Notes under the pieces: model-generated
Told to the model about the DNA's origin: nothing
The model's database searches: none
Seen by the model: only the letters and a program-made list of their open reading frames with translations
Shown: positions 48,263-58,615 of the stretch, piece after piece
Numbering within the stretch: the first letter of the stretch is position 1
How the letters are laid out: the number at the start of each line of letters is the position of its first letter
NCBI RefSeq assembly: GCF_013410405.1
Contig: NZ_JACCFK010000001.1
Span: 2,852,001 to 2,916,000, forward strand
Source of the DNA: Amycolatopsis endophytica
Lineage (GTDB): Bacteria; Actinomycetota; Actinomycetes; Mycobacteriales; Pseudonocardiaceae
Direction: 5' to 3'
Length of the DNA stretch: 64,000 bases
Translations under genes and position numbers: made by a program

Positions 48263-48478
48263 TCACCCTTCGTCGTTGTTTCCGTCCTCGACGGACTTCA
48301 AGGCGTCCTCGATGCGCTCGCGCGCCCCCTCCAGGTGACGTTCGCACAGCTTGGCGAGGTGCTCGCCCTTCTCCCACAGCGTGAGCGACTGCTCCAGGGA
48401 CAGACCACCCGCCTCGAGTTCGCGAACGACCTCGATCAGCTGGTCGCGGGCCTGTTCATAGCCGAGTTCTTCGGTCAC
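48263..48478 (-). CDS. xseB: Exodeoxyribonuclease VII small subunit
   Basis: 71 aa from GTG 48478 ([20 protein letters not shown]). Helical hairpin [20 protein letters not shown] is the XseB family core. GAGGAG lies about 9 nt upstream. Overlaps the preceding 130-aa gene by 4 bp. Forms the exonuclease VII complex with XseA, degrading single-stranded DNA. Position of Rv1107c. Confidence 0.93.
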   Translation of the reverse strand: MTEELGYEQARDQLIEVVRELEAGGLSLEQSLTLWEKGEHLAKLCERHLEGARERIEDALKSVEDGNNDEG

Positions 48479-48867
48479 CGGGTTGTGCTCCTCGCGGGTC
48501 GACGAGCGCACACTACCGCGCTGGCCATCGCGTGGTCGTACCCGGCGAAGGCGCTGGCGAACTCCTGGCCATCACCCTCCGTGATCGCGAGCTCGATCGA
48601 ACCCTGCGCCCGCGCGACACGCCGACGGTGCGGGGTGCCCTCGTTGAACCACCACCTGGTGCCCACGTACGCCGAGGTCGCCTCGGACAGCCGGCGCAGC
48701 CGTCCGTCCAGGTCCCAGCGGCCCGGCACGGCGCACCCGGCCAGCAGCGACGCCCAGCACGCCCCGGCCGCGGCCTCGGCGGCACCGGCGCGGTCGAGAA
48801 TCGTCCGGGCGCCCACCCTGGCCGCGGCGTCCGTGGTGAGCGGGAGGAACGTGGCGCGACGCAGCAC
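48475..48867 (-). CDS. Hypothetical protein between xseA and xseB
   Basis: 130 aa: [60 protein letters not shown] and a basic C-terminus. No helix long enough for a membrane protein. Start ATG 48867 is 4 bp after the xseA stop, and its end overlaps xseB by 4 bp, so it is certainly expressed with exonuclease VII. Not recognised; the W-rich centre ([13 protein letters not shown]) is distinctive. Confidence 0.75.
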   Translation of the reverse strand: MLRRATFLPLTTDAAARVGARTILDRAGAAEAAAGACWASLLAGCAVPGRWDLDGRLRRLSEATSAYVGTRWWFNEGTPHRRRVARAQGSIELAITEGDGQEFASAFAGYDHAMASAVVCARRPARSTTR

Positions 48868-48871
48868 GGGC

Positions 48872-50110
48872 CTACTCTCCTGGTTCGGTGGACTTCGTCA
48901 CCGCATGCACCGCTCCGTCGACGACGCGCACGCGCAGCGGAGTTCCCTCCGCTACTTCAGAGATGTGCCGGAGCACCTGGAGGTTGCCTGCCTCGTCGCG
49001 ATACTGCACGACCGCGTACCCGCGCTCGAGCGTCGCCGCGGGACCGAGCGCGGTCAGCTTGCCGCGGGCGCCGGAGATCGCGGCCTGCTCGTGCGAGACG
49101 AGGTTGAGCATGGCGCGCCGCCCGCGTTCCCGGTGCAGTTCGATCTCGTCGGCACGCCGGTTGACCGGGCCGAGCGGATCGGCCAGGACCGGGCGGCTGC
49201 GGAGCTGGTCGAGCAGGCGGCACTGAGTGTCGACCCAGCCGTGCAGCGCGCGGCGGGCACGGTCCCGCATCTGCCGGACGCGCTCGTTCTCCTCCTTCAC
49301 ATCCGGCACGATGCGCTTGGCGGCGTCGGTCGGAGTCGAGCAGCGCACGTCGGCGACGTGGTCGAGCAGCGGGGTGTCCGGTTCGTGCCCGATCGCGCTG
49401 ACCACCGGCGTCCGCGCCGCGGCGACGGCGCGGCACAGGGTCTCGTCGGAGAACGGCAGCAGGTCCTCGACGCTGCCGCCGCCGCGCGCGATCACGATGA
49501 CCTCGACCGACGGGTCGGCGTCGAGCATTTTCAGCGCCTTGACGATCTGCGGCACCGCCTGCACACCCTGCACCGCGGTGTTGACCACCTGGAACGGCGC
49601 GGCCGGCCAGCGGTTGTGCGCATTGACCAGCACGTCCCGCTCGGCGGCCGACGCGCGGCCGGTGATCAGGCCGATGCCCTTGGGCAGGAACGGCGGGCGG
49701 CGCTTGCGCTCCTGCGCGAACAGGCCCTCCGCGGCCAGCAGGCGGCGCAGGCGTTCGATGCGGGCGAGCAGCTCACCGATACCGACCGCGCGGATCTCCG
49801 TCGCGCGCAGCGAAATGGTTCCGCGGCCCAGGTAGAAGGTGGGTTTGGCGTAGACGACGACGCTCGCGCCGTCCCGCAACGGCGGTTCGATGCCGCGCAG
49901 CAGGCCCGCCGGGCAGGTCACGGTCATGGACACGTCGGCGGCCGGATCGCGCAGGGTGATGAACGCGGTCGACGTGCCGGGCCGCGCGTTGATCTGCGTG
50001 ACCTGGCCCTCGACCCAGACCTGGCCGAGCCGGTTGATCCACTCGGCGATCTTGCGGGCGACCGTGCGGACCGGCCACGGGTTCTCCGCGCTGGTGGGTT
50101 CGGCGCTCAC
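48872..50110 (-). CDS. xseA: Exodeoxyribonuclease VII large subunit
   Basis: 412 aa. N-terminal OB fold ([18 protein letters not shown]), catalytic domain with [31 protein letters not shown] and [20 protein letters not shown], and C-terminal coiled coil. Cuts single-stranded DNA into oligonucleotides. Orthologue of Rv1108c. Overlaps the Rv1109c-like gene by 4 bp. Confidence 0.95.
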   Translation of the reverse strand: MSAEPTSAENPWPVRTVARKIAEWINRLGQVWVEGQVTQINARPGTSTAFITLRDPAADVSMTVTCPAGLLRGIEPPLRDGASVVVYAKPTFYLGRGTISLRATEIRAVGIGELLARIERLRRLLAAEGLFAQERKRRPPFLPKGIGLITGRASAAERDVLVNAHNRWPAAPFQVVNTAVQGVQAVPQIVKALKMLDADPSVEVIVIARGGGSVEDLLPFSDETLCRAVAAARTPVVSAIGHEPDTPLLDHVADVRCSTPTDAAKRIVPDVKEENERVRQMRDRARRALHGWVDTQCRLLDQLRSRPVLADPLGPVNRRADEIELHRERGRRAMLNLVSHEQAAISGARGKLTALGPAATLERGYAVVQYRDEAGNLQVLRHISEVAEGTPLRVRVVDGAVHAVTKSTEPGE

Positions 50111-50718
50111 TCGGCGTCGGCGTCCCCGGTGGCGTTGGCGCGCTGCACGTTGGTGATGCGGCGGGCCAGCATGCCGACGAACTGCGCACGGTTCTCGTGG
50201 GCGCGCTCGTAGGCCAGCAGCTCCTCCAGCTCCTCCAGGGAGAAGCGGCGCAGGCGGGCGCGCAGCTGGGGCAGGCTGAGCTCGTCGTAGTTGCCGAGGC
50301 CGAGCGGGCCGGCGGAGGTGTCGGCCGGGCTGTCGAACTCGCCCTCGACGTGCTCCTCACCCAGGGCGCGTTCCTCCTGCTCCCAGGGGCTGTCGCCGAC
50401 CTCGGCGAGTACGGCGTCCGGGCGGTGGCCGTTGGTGCGGGACTCCTCGGCGACGGGTTCGGTCGGCCGACTGGCCAGGTCCTCGTCGAACGTGGCCCAG
50501 CTGGGCTCCTCCTCGACGGGCCGCAGCGAGGCGAGGGCGTCGTCGCCCCGGATGGCCAGCTCGGTGACGTGCTGCTGCATGCGCATGGAGAACTGGAGCA
50601 CGCCGGAGATCACCGTGACGGGCAGGCCGAGCAGTGTTTTCGGCAGGTCGCGGGCGCGTTCCGCGGCGGTCACGGCCAGGCCCGCCGCGACGCGGAGGGG
50701 AAGCGGGAGTGGCTTCAT
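50107..50718 (-). CDS. Lipid-droplet-associated protein (Rv1109c-like)
   Basis: 203 aa from ATG 50718 ([20 protein letters not shown]). N-terminal amphipathic helix ([20 protein letters not shown]), acidic disordered middle, and a C-terminal [20 protein letters not shown] segment followed by [20 protein letters not shown], which resembles a RAR/SAP-like helical element. Homologues are annotated lipid-droplet-associated in actinobacteria. First gene of the xseA-xseB operon; divergent from ispH. Confidence 0.82.
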   Translation of the reverse strand: MKPLPLPLRVAAGLAVTAAERARDLPKTLLGLPVTVISGVLQFSMRMQQHVTELAIRGDDALASLRPVEEEPSWATFDEDLASRPTEPVAEESRTNGHRPDAVLAEVGDSPWEQEERALGEEHVEGEFDSPADTSAGPLGLGNYDELSLPQLRARLRRFSLEELEELLAYERAHENRAQFVGMLARRITNVQRANATGDADAE

Positions 50719-50855
50719 GCCTACAGCGTGCCGCACTCGGGCCGTTCAGCCCAACCGGTGCGCCGCCGCGGGGTGATCGGACGCACAGAATTCACGGTGG
50801 CGGGGCCCCGGTGGGGGCCGGGTCCGGGTCCGCCGCGGCCCGTACCCTGGGAGGT

Positions 50856-51800
50856 ATGACTGCTGCCTCCAAGCGTGTGTTGCTGGCCAAGCCGCGTGGT
50901 TACTGCGCTGGTGTGGACCGCGCCGTGGTCGCCGTGGAGAAGGCCCTGGAGCTGTACGGACCGCCGGTGTACGTGCGCAAGGAGATCGTGCACAACCGGC
51001 ACGTCGTGGACCGGCTGCGGGAGCGCGGCGTCATCTTCGTCGAGGAGACGTCCGAAGTGCCCGAGGGGGAGCTCGTGGTGTTCTCGGCGCACGGTGTGTC
51101 GCCTGCCGTTCGCGCCGAGGCGGAAGAACGCAACCTGCGCACCATCGACGCGACGTGCCCGCTGGTCACGAAGGTGCACAAGGAGGTCAACCGGTTCGCC
51201 GGGCAGGACTACGACATCCTGCTGATCGGCCACGAGGGGCACGAAGAGGTCGAGGGCACCGCCGGTGAGTCGCCGTCGCACGTGCAGCTGGTCGACACGG
51301 CGGAGGACGCGGCGAACGTCGAGGTGCGCGACCCGTCCAAGGTGGTGTGGCTGTCGCAGACGACGCTGAGCGTCGACGAGACGATGGTCCGGGTCAACCA
51401 GCTCAAGGACCGCTTCCCGACGCTGGCGGACCCGCCCAGCGACGACATTTGTTATGCCACGTCCAACCGTCAGACGGCGGTGAAGGCGATGGCCCCCGAA
51501 TGCGATCTGGTGCTGGTGGTGGGATCGACGAACTCGTCCAACTCGCAGCGCCTGGTGGAGGTGGCCAAGCAGGCCGGTGCCCGTGACGCCCACCTGATCG
51601 ACTACGCCCGCGAGGTCGACGAGTCGTGGTTGGACGGTGTCACCACCGTCGGCGTGACGAGTGGCGCGTCGGTCCCGGACGTGCTGGTGATGGACCTGCT
51701 GAGCTGGCTGGCCGACCGCGGCTGGGGCGAGGTGCAGGAAGTGACGACCGCCAACGAGAAGATCGCCTTCGCGCTCCCGCGCGAGCTGCGCGGGGTGTAG
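50856..51800 (+). CDS. ispH: 4-hydroxy-3-methylbut-2-enyl diphosphate reductase
   Basis: 314 aa from ATG 50856 with GGGAGG directly upstream. The three [4Fe-4S]-ligand Cys are present: Cys17 ([11 protein letters not shown]), Cys102 ([10 protein letters not shown]) and Cys200 ([11 protein letters not shown]). SAHGVSP and [11 protein letters not shown] line the active site. Last step of the MEP pathway, giving IPP and DMAPP, which feed the prenyl synthase in this window. Orthologue of Rv1110 (lytB2). Confidence 0.96.
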   Translation: MTAASKRVLLAKPRGYCAGVDRAVVAVEKALELYGPPVYVRKEIVHNRHVVDRLRERGVIFVEETSEVPEGELVVFSAHGVSPAVRAEAEERNLRTIDATCPLVTKVHKEVNRFAGQDYDILLIGHEGHEEVEGTAGESPSHVQLVDTAEDAANVEVRDPSKVVWLSQTTLSVDETMVRVNQLKDRFPTLADPPSDDICYATSNRQTAVKAMAPECDLVLVVGSTNSSNSQRLVEVAKQAGARDAHLIDYAREVDESWLDGVTTVGVTSGASVPDVLVMDLLSWLADRGWGEVQEVTTANEKIAFALPRELRGV

Positions 51801-52166
51801 TCAGCGCTTCTGGACCGGGTTGCCGTGGGCTGGGTCGGTTTGCCGTCGGCGCCTTTCCAGTGACCTGGTTGCTGTTGGGTAGTTCCGACTTCCGGCGCCC
51901 CTGGACCGTTTTTCCGTTTCAGGGGCGCTTGTCGTGTTCCGGCTCAGTCCTCTGTGGCTTGTTCGCCAGCCCTGCCCCCTCGTCTGGGCGAGATGCATGG
52001 CGAGGCTGTGGGACCCAGGTGGTGCGGGCCGCCGGTGCTGCGTGATCGAGTGAGAGCGCCGACCGTGTCACCTCATCCGGGCCAGATCGGCGCGAAGGCG
52101 GCCGGACGTGGCTGGCGCGCCCTGCGGTCGCGGTGCCGGAGTGGTGCCGGGTGAGGTGGCGACACC
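51801..52166. other. 366-bp intergenic region after ispH
   Basis: Between convergent ispH and the DUF6542 gene. Contains the hairpin at 51895-51928 and otherwise no coding-like frame. Composition is slightly lower in GC than neighbouring genes. Confidence 0.55.
51895..51928 (+). terminator. Possible ispH terminator
   Basis: GCGCCCCTG (51895-51903) and CAGGGGCGC (51920-51928) with a 16-nt T-rich loop. Loop is long, so the call is tentative. Confidence 0.4.
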
Positions 52167-53264
52167 TCAGGCGCCGTCGTCCCAGGGGCGACGGCGTGGG
52201 GGTGTTCCGCGGCGGCCGTTGGGGGCTCGGCGAGGGTCGCCCGCTGGTGGCGGGACGCGCCGGGGGCGCTCGGCCGCCGGACCGCCGCCACGGGACTCTT
52301 CCGGCGGGAGCCCACCGCGCTGCCGCGGGCGGCGTCCCGGCGGCGGGACCTTGCCGCCCCGGCCACCGGCCTCACGGCGCGGATCGTCCTCCACCGGCCG
52401 TCGCGCGGCACGACGCTCATCCTCCGGGCCACGGCGCCTGCCACCGCGAGGCGCCTCGCCCGGACGGCCGTCGTCGAGGTCGTCGCTCACACCACGGCGG
52501 CTGGCGCGGCGCGGATCGTCCTCGGCACCACGACGCCCGCCACTCCGGCGAACATCATCGCGCCGACGGCGGAGATCGTCCTCGGCGGGAGGCCGCGCCG
52601 GACGCCGCGCGGCAGGACCAGCCACCGCGCCCGCGGCAGCCGCGCCCGGGCGCCCCTCGCCGCGCCCTTCGACGGGCTCGCCACGGTCGGCAGGACGACG
52701 GCCCCGCGGAGCGTCGCCGCGTGCCCCGGCACCACCGCGTGCGGCACTACCCGGCCGCTTCGGGTCGGTGGGGCGCTTGCCGTCGGCAGCCGTCGGCTTC
52801 GCGTCCGGGTCGCGCTCGCGGTAGATCCGGACGATGCCCAGCACGAGTGTGCAGGCGGTGGTGATCGCCATCGTCGGGAAGCCGTTGATCAGCGGTGTGC
52901 CGACGGCGAGCGCCTTCGACAGCGTGTCGCTGTCGTCCGGCAACCCGGACACCAGCAGCACCACACCGGGCACGGTGATGCCCAGGATCAGCGGAGGCTG
53001 CACCATCGGCCCGAACAGGCTGCGCCGCTGCACGGCACACACCGCGCCGACCGATCCGATGAAGTACGCGCCCTTGAACAACCAGCCGAGCGTGTCCTGC
53101 GTCTGCATGTCGATGACCGCGCCGATCACCGCCAGCCCGAAGGCGCCGAGCACGGCACCCCACCACGGCAGGCCCCGGCGCTCACCGACGATGGGACGCT
53201 GATCCCACGGCACGGGGATGTCGTCGGCGTCGGATTCGCTCCGGCGATCGGGAATGGCGGTCAC
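52167..53264 (-). CDS. DUF6542 membrane protein with Arg/Pro-rich tail (Rv1111c-like)
   Basis: 365 aa. Residues 1-155 hold four helices (WWGAVLGAFGLAVIGAVIDM, GAYFIGSVGAVCAVQRRSLF, LILGITVPGVVLLVSGLP, INGFPTMAITTACTLVLGIV). The remaining 210 residues are highly charged, rich in Arg, Gly, Asp and Pro (RRDDVRRSGGRRGAEDDPRR), predicted disordered. Same position as Rv1111c next to lytB2. The tail could bind RNA, DNA or an anionic partner; inference. Confidence 0.82.
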   Translation of the reverse strand: MTAIPDRRSESDADDIPVPWDQRPIVGERRGLPWWGAVLGAFGLAVIGAVIDMQTQDTLGWLFKGAYFIGSVGAVCAVQRRSLFGPMVQPPLILGITVPGVVLLVSGLPDDSDTLSKALAVGTPLINGFPTMAITTACTLVLGIVRIYRERDPDAKPTAADGKRPTDPKRPGSAARGGAGARGDAPRGRRPADRGEPVEGRGEGRPGAAAAGAVAGPAARRPARPPAEDDLRRRRDDVRRSGGRRGAEDDPRRASRRGVSDDLDDGRPGEAPRGGRRRGPEDERRAARRPVEDDPRREAGGRGGKVPPPGRRPRQRGGLPPEESRGGGPAAERPRRVPPPAGDPRRAPNGRRGTPPRRRPWDDGA

Positions 53265-53418
53265 AGGGCAACACCGTAACCTGTAGCCGCCGTCACCGGC
53301 GCCCCATCCCGCGAGGATGCGGTTCAGACCACTGCGTCAGCTGCCGTGGCACCTGCTGTGAGCAGCGTTTTCGCCGCCGGCGGTCCTGTTGGCAACGTGC
53401 CGGTTACACAGCTTTTTC

Positions 53419-54336
53419 TCAGCTCGCGGCCATCTCGTCCCCCCTTCGGATGGGAGCCACCTCGGTCGGGCTCGCCGCCGCGTCCGACAGCGGTGCCACA
53501 GCCGTCCGGAACCCTTCGAGCGCGTCGAGCTCACGTCGCCGCGCCGACAGGAACCGCTGCAGGTGGGTGCTACTGAGGTTGAGCGCCTCGACGGCGTTGC
53601 CCGCGGCCCGGTGTGCGGCCGCCGCGCCGGCTCGTACCCGCTCGATGTCCTCCACGACCGCCCGGTCGCTCGCGGCGAACAGCGCGGCCGACGCCACCAC
53701 CGCGAACCCGGTCGGCCCGCACAGGAACACCCGCCGGTCGAGCATCCACCGCAACAGTTCGGGATCGGTGTCCAGCGCCGCCACCACGGCCGCGTCCGAT
53801 GGTACGAACATCACCGTGCCGTAGATCGCGTCGGCCCAGCGCTGGTACCCCTTGCCCGCCAGTTCCGCCGCCCGCGAGCGGAGATTCCGGACGTGCACCC
53901 GCAGCGCGTCCATGCGCTCGTCGGGATCGTCGGTTTCGACCGCTTCCGCCCAGCACGCCAGACTGGCCTTCGCGTCGACCGGCACCGCTCTGTCACCGCC
54001 GACCCGGAGCACCATGTCCGGTTTGGCCGATCCACCTCCGGCGAGGTCGGTCTGCAACGTGTAATGCAGACCCTCGCGCAGTCCCAGCGCGCGCGCCGTC
54101 TCCGCCAGCACCTGCTCGCCCAGCTCACCCCGGCCGCTGATCGATGCGAACGCCACCTCGTAGCGGCGCAACGCCGCCTGCTGCTGGTCCACGCGTGACC
54201 GCTCGGCTTCGACCTGACGGGCCGCGGCGTCCGCGCGCCGCATGGTGTCGCCGTAGAGGCGCCACAGCAGGACGACCGCCACGACGAGCACCAGAGCGAT
54301 CGCGACGGCTGCCGTGCTGATCACGGTGGGGGCCAC
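53419..54336 (-). CDS. rmuC: RmuC-family DNA recombination protein
   Basis: 305 aa from GTG 54336 with AGGAGG 7 nt upstream. One N-terminal helix (STAAVAIALVLVVAVVLLWR), coiled coil (RRADAAARQVEAERSRVDQQ), then RmuC domain: LQTDLAGGGSAKPDMVLRVG, AVPVDAKASL, KGYQRWADAIYGTVMFVPSD. Conserved KPDMVL and VDAKA are nuclease-fold residues. Role in limiting inversions or recombination is known in E. coli. Divergent from sbcD. Confidence 0.92.
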   Translation of the reverse strand: MAPTVISTAAVAIALVLVVAVVLLWRLYGDTMRRADAAARQVEAERSRVDQQQAALRRYEVAFASISGRGELGEQVLAETARALGLREGLHYTLQTDLAGGGSAKPDMVLRVGGDRAVPVDAKASLACWAEAVETDDPDERMDALRVHVRNLRSRAAELAGKGYQRWADAIYGTVMFVPSDAAVVAALDTDPELLRWMLDRRVFLCGPTGFAVVASAALFAASDRAVVEDIERVRAGAAAAHRAAGNAVEALNLSSTHLQRFLSARRRELDALEGFRTAVAPLSDAAASPTEVAPIRRGDEMAAS

Positions 54337-54501
54337 TGCCGCCCCTCCTTTCTTGATCGTCGACAACGTGCTCGCATCATGACGGAGGGCACCGACAAAA
54401 ACGGTGGGCCTCCGTCCCGATCCACACCGAACACACGTTCGGGTGAAGGTTTGCGGTGTGTCTGCGGGATTCTGTCGGACCCCCCTCCTAACTTGGGCCA
54501 C

Positions 54502-55653
54502 GTGAGACTCCTGCACACCTCCGACTGGCACGTCGGACGCACCTTCCACGGCCTGGACCTGCTCGCCGATCAGGACGCCGTGCTCGCTCACCTCGCGGAT
54601 GTCGTGGCCGCCGAGGGGGTCGACGTCGTCCTCGTCGCGGGCGACATCTACGACCGCGCCGTGCCGTCGGCCGAGGCTGTGCAGGTGGCCAACCGCGCGC
54701 TGAGCCGGTTGCGCCGGGCGGGAGCCGAACTCGTTCTCACGTCGGGCAACCACGATTCGGCGCCGCGGCTGGGGGCGTTCGGCGAGTTCGCCGCGGCCGG
54801 TGGCCTGCACCTGCGTACGACGATCGACCGGATCGACCGGCCGGTCCTGCTCGACGACGCCCACGGACCGGTCGCCGTCTACGGCATTCCTTACCTGGAG
54901 CCGGAACCGGCCCGGCACGCCCTCGGGGTCACCGGAGCGCGAGGACACACGGGAGTGCTGACCGAAGCGATGCGCCGTGTCCGCGCCGATCTCGCCGGGC
55001 AGCCGCCAGGCACCCGTTCCGTCGTGCTCGCGCACGCGTTCGTCACCGGTGGCGAGGCGACGGAGTCGGAGCGGAAGATCGCGGTCGGCGGGGTCGAACA
55101 AGTGCCGGGTGCGGTGTTCGACGGCCCCGACTACGTCGCTCTGGGGCACTTGCACGGTCCGCAGACCCTGGCCGAGCACCTGCGGTATTCGGGCAGTCCC
55201 GTCGCCTACTCGTTCTCCGAGGCGCTGCAACGCAAATCGGTCTGGATCGTCGATCTCGACGCCGCCGGGCTGGCGGACGTCCGCCGGCACGAGCTTCCCG
55301 TTCCGCGCCGACTTGCCAAGATCAGCGGGCGACTGCCGGAACTGCTGGAAGATCCGGCGCACGACGAGCTGGTGGACTGCTACCTGTCGGTGGCGCTCAC
55401 CGACGCGGTGCGCCCGGTGGACGCGATGCGGCTGCTGCGCGAGCGATTCCCGCACGCCGTGCACCTGGAATGGCAGCCGGAGAACGGAAAGACCTCGGCG
55501 GCGCTCCGCTACGCGACGGCGGTCCGGGGGCGCACGGACCAGGAGATCGCCCGTGGTTTCCTGGACGACTGCCGGGGAGCGCCGCCGAACGAACGGGAAA
55601 CCGGGCTGCTGCGGACGGCGCTGGAAAAGGCCGGCAGGGAGGACGCGGCATGA
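54502..55653 (+). CDS. sbcD: Exonuclease SbcD (Mre11-like)
   Basis: 383 aa from GTG 54502 (MRLLHTSDWHVGRTF). Calcineurin-type phosphoesterase motifs: HTSDWHVG, VAGDIYDRA, TSGNHDSAPRL, LAHAF and GHLHGPQ are all present. Mre11-type metal-dependent nuclease that opens hairpins and protein-blocked ends with SbcC. Overlaps sbcC by 4 bp (ATGA). Confidence 0.95.
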   Translation: MRLLHTSDWHVGRTFHGLDLLADQDAVLAHLADVVAAEGVDVVLVAGDIYDRAVPSAEAVQVANRALSRLRRAGAELVLTSGNHDSAPRLGAFGEFAAAGGLHLRTTIDRIDRPVLLDDAHGPVAVYGIPYLEPEPARHALGVTGARGHTGVLTEAMRRVRADLAGQPPGTRSVVLAHAFVTGGEATESERKIAVGGVEQVPGAVFDGPDYVALGHLHGPQTLAEHLRYSGSPVAYSFSEALQRKSVWIVDLDAAGLADVRRHELPVPRRLAKISGRLPELLEDPAHDELVDCYLSVALTDAVRPVDAMRLLRERFPHAVHLEWQPENGKTSAALRYATAVRGRTDQEIARGFLDDCRGAPPNERETGLLRTALEKAGREDAA

Positions 55654-58613
55654 GACTCCACCTGCTCGAGGTGGCGGCGTTCGGCCCGTACCGGGGCCGG
55701 GAGACCGTCGACTTCGACGCGCTCGGCGCCGACGGGCTGTTCCTCCTCCACGGCGACACCGGCGCGGGCAAGACGACGCTCCTGGACGCGGTGGCGTTCG
55801 CGTTGTTCGGCACCGTTCCCGGTGCACGCGGTCAGGTCAAACGGCTGCGGTGTGATCTTGCGGGGCCGGACGACGCCACCGAGGTCGTGCTCGAACTGAC
55901 CGTGCAGGGGCAGCGGTTGCGGCTGTCCCGCAGCCCCGAATACCAGCGCCCGAAGCGGCGTGGCGAAGGCACGACGACGCAGCAGGCCAAAGCGGTGCTG
56001 CGCTGGGTAGGTGAGCCGCCCGCGGGTCAGCCGGCCGAGGGGCTGACGCGGATCGACGAGGTCGGCCGCACGGTGGAGCGTTTGCTGGGAATGAGCGCCG
56101 CGCAGTTCTTCCAGGTGGTGCTGCTGCCGCAGGGCGAATTCGCCCGGTTCCTGCGCGCGGACACCGACGAGCGCGAGAAGCTGCTGGAGAAGTTGTTCGG
56201 CACGAAGCGGTTCGCCGATGTCGAAGCCTGGTTCCGCGAGCGGAGAACCGAGCAGCGCCGGAAGCTGGAGGAGCAGCGTCAGGATCAGCAGGTCCTGACG
56301 GCACGGTTCGCCCAGGTGGCCGGAGAGGACGTGCCGGAGGAGGACGTCGCGGACTGGGTCATGCGCACCGGTGAACGTATCCGCACAGCTCTGGAACAGG
56401 CGCAGAACAGGGAACAGCACGCGCAGGCCACGCGTGAGGTCACCGAGAAGGTTCTGGCGGAGCGCCGCGCAGCTGCCGATCGCGTTCGGCGCGTCCGGGC
56501 AGCGCACCAGCGGCTTTCCGTTCTGGCCGAACAGAAAGAGGAGCGTGACCGGTGGGCCGATGAGCTGCGGGCGGCCCGGCGGGCGGCGACGGTCGTGGGC
56601 GTCGCCGCCCAGGCGGAACGTTGCGTCAAGCAGCTCGACGAGGCTCGCCGCGCCGAAGCGCGTCACGCGGAAGCGCTCACGGCAACGGGCTTCGCTGACG
56701 CCGAGGCGGACACCGACCAGCTGCGCCGCCTGTCCGGGCGGCTGCGCGAGGAGGCCGGTGCGCTGGCCGGCCTGGTCGCGGAGGCCGAACAGCAGGACAG
56801 GGACCGACGGGACATCGAACGGTTCGGGGACACCGCGACGGGGGCACGCGCGCAAGCCCGGTTGCTCGGGGAGAAGCTGGCGGGCATCCCCGAGCGTGCC
56901 CGGGAGCTGCGGGAAAGACTCGACGCCGCGATCGACGCCGAGGCGAAGCTCGGGGACAAACGCGAGCGGGAGGCCGAACTCGTCACCGCGGTTCAGGACG
57001 CGGCGTGCCTGCCCGCGGCTCTTCGTGCGGCAAGCGATGCCGATGCTTCGGCCCGTGAGGCCATCGACCGGCACCAGGAGGCACGTGAGCGGTTCCTGGA
57101 GTTGCGGAGGTGGCGGCTCGACGGCATGGCAGCAGAGCTGGCCTCCCGGTTGACGCCCGATTCGCCCTGCCCGGTCTGTGGTTCCGGTGATCATCCGGCT
57201 CCGGCGCTGACCCGCCCCGAGGCGGTCTCGCCCGAGCAGGAGCAGGCTGCCGAGGACGCGGAGAGCCGGGCTGAGGGACACCGCAAGACCGCGGAGGCGG
57301 CCAAGTACGACGCGGAGAAGAAGCTCGCCGCGCTGCGGGAACGCCTGCGTGGACGCGACGGCGAGCAGCTGAACGCGGAGCTGTCGGCGCTGCGCGAGGA
57401 GATCGCGGGCCTCGACGCGCTGGCGAAGCAGCGGGCGCGGCTCGCGAAACTGTTTGAGGCGACCGAGGCCGAACACCGGGACCTGGAAGAGAAGCGGTCG
57501 AAGGAGCTGCAGACGGCCACGGCCGCCGAAACGCAACGCGGGACGTTGACAGCCAGGGTGGAAGAACGTGCCCGGCGTCTCGACGAGGCGCGCGGCGAGC
57601 ATCCCGATGTCGGTGCCCGCCGCAACCATCTGGCGGGGATCGTCGCCGCGCTCGACGCTCTGGCCGAGGCGCGCTCAGCGACCAGGAACGCCGGCGAGCA
57701 GCTGGAGCGTCAGCGCGCCGAGGTGCGGAAAGCGCTGCAGCGGGCCGGTTTCGGGACGACCGAGGAGATGCGGGCCGCCGCCCGTGACGAGTCGACGGTA
57801 CGGGATCTGGAGAAGCGGCTGACCGAGGCCGGTGAGGCGGAGGCCGCTGCACGGGCCACGCTGAACGAGCCCGAGCTGTTCGGGGTGGCGCCGGACGACG
57901 AGGTCGATGTCGAGTCGGCACGGGCCGAAGCGGAAGCCGCGCGCGAGGCCGCGGAGAGCGCGGTCGCCGTGCGTCAGTCCGCCGCCAAACAGGCGCGCGA
58001 TCTCGGGTCGCTGGCCGAACGCCTGGCGGCGGCCACCGAGCGGTTGCGGCCGCTCGAGGAGGAGTTCGCGGAACTGGACGCGCTGACCGACGTGGTCAAC
58101 GGACGCGGGCAGAACGCGCGGAAGATGTCGCTGCGGTCGTACGTGCTGGCGGCGCGGCTGGAAGAAGTGGCCATCGCGGCAACGGCGCGGTTGCAGACGA
58201 TGAGTCAGGGCCGGTACTCGTTCGTGCACTCCGATGCGGCCGGATCGCACGGGACGAGGGGCGGTCTGGGACTGGACGTGCTCGACGACTTCTCGGGCAC
58301 GATCCGGCCGGCGAAAACACTGTCCGGAGGGGAGTCGTTCCTCGCGTCGCTGTCGCTGGCCCTCGGGCTGGCGGACGTCGTCGCGGCGGAGACCGGTGGC
58401 TCGTTGCTGGACACGTTGTTCGTCGACGAAGGTTTCGGGACGCTCGACTCCGAAACCCTCGACGTGGTGATGAACATCCTCGACGAGTTGCGGGCCGGGG
58501 GCCGGGTGGTCGGTCTCGTATCCCACGTGGAGGAACTGCGACAGCGGATCCCGACCCGGTTGCGGGTGCGCAAGTCTCGCACCGGGTCGAGTCTGGAGTT
58601 GCAGATGGCGTGA
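55650..58613 (+). CDS. sbcC: Exonuclease subunit SbcC (Rad50-like ATPase)
   Basis: 987 aa from ATG 55650. Walker A LHGDTGAGKTTLLDAV (about 37-45), long coiled coils either side of the zinc hook CPVCGSGDH (Cys507, Cys510), signature LSGGESFLASL and Walker B DTLFVDEGFGTLD. Two antiparallel coils fold back at the hook. Forms the SbcCD nuclease with the upstream gene. Stop lies 2 bp from the convergent ogt stop. Confidence 0.96.
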   Translation: MRLHLLEVAAFGPYRGRETVDFDALGADGLFLLHGDTGAGKTTLLDAVAFALFGTVPGARGQVKRLRCDLAGPDDATEVVLELTVQGQRLRLSRSPEYQRPKRRGEGTTTQQAKAVLRWVGEPPAGQPAEGLTRIDEVGRTVERLLGMSAAQFFQVVLLPQGEFARFLRADTDEREKLLEKLFGTKRFADVEAWFRERRTEQRRKLEEQRQDQQVLTARFAQVAGEDVPEEDVADWVMRTGERIRTALEQAQNREQHAQATREVTEKVLAERRAAADRVRRVRAAHQRLSVLAEQKEERDRWADELRAARRAATVVGVAAQAERCVKQLDEARRAEARHAEALTATGFADAEADTDQLRRLSGRLREEAGALAGLVAEAEQQDRDRRDIERFGDTATGARAQARLLGEKLAGIPERARELRERLDAAIDAEAKLGDKREREAELVTAVQDAACLPAALRAASDADASAREAIDRHQEARERFLELRRWRLDGMAAELASRLTPDSPCPVCGSGDHPAPALTRPEAVSPEQEQAAEDAESRAEGHRKTAEAAKYDAEKKLAALRERLRGRDGEQLNAELSALREEIAGLDALAKQRARLAKLFEATEAEHRDLEEKRSKELQTATAAETQRGTLTARVEERARRLDEARGEHPDVGARRNHLAGIVAALDALAEARSATRNAGEQLERQRAEVRKALQRAGFGTTEEMRAAARDESTVRDLEKRLTEAGEAEAAARATLNEPELFGVAPDDEVDVESARAEAEAAREAAESAVAVRQSAAKQARDLGSLAERLAAATERLRPLEEEFAELDALTDVVNGRGQNARKMSLRSYVLAARLEEVAIAATARLQTMSQGRYSFVHSDAAGSHGTRGGLGLDVLDDFSGTIRPAKTLSGGESFLASLSLALGLADVVAAETGGSLLDTLFVDEGFGTLDSETLDVVMNILDELRAGGRVVGLVSHVEELRQRIPTRLRVRKSRTGSSLELQMA

Positions 58614-58615
58614 AT

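Noticed and set aside
53419..55827. An 802-codon minus-strand frame across sbcD and rmuC
   Set aside because: Only the last 305 codons, after the AGGAGG at 54344, encode RmuC; the rest is antisense to sbcD.
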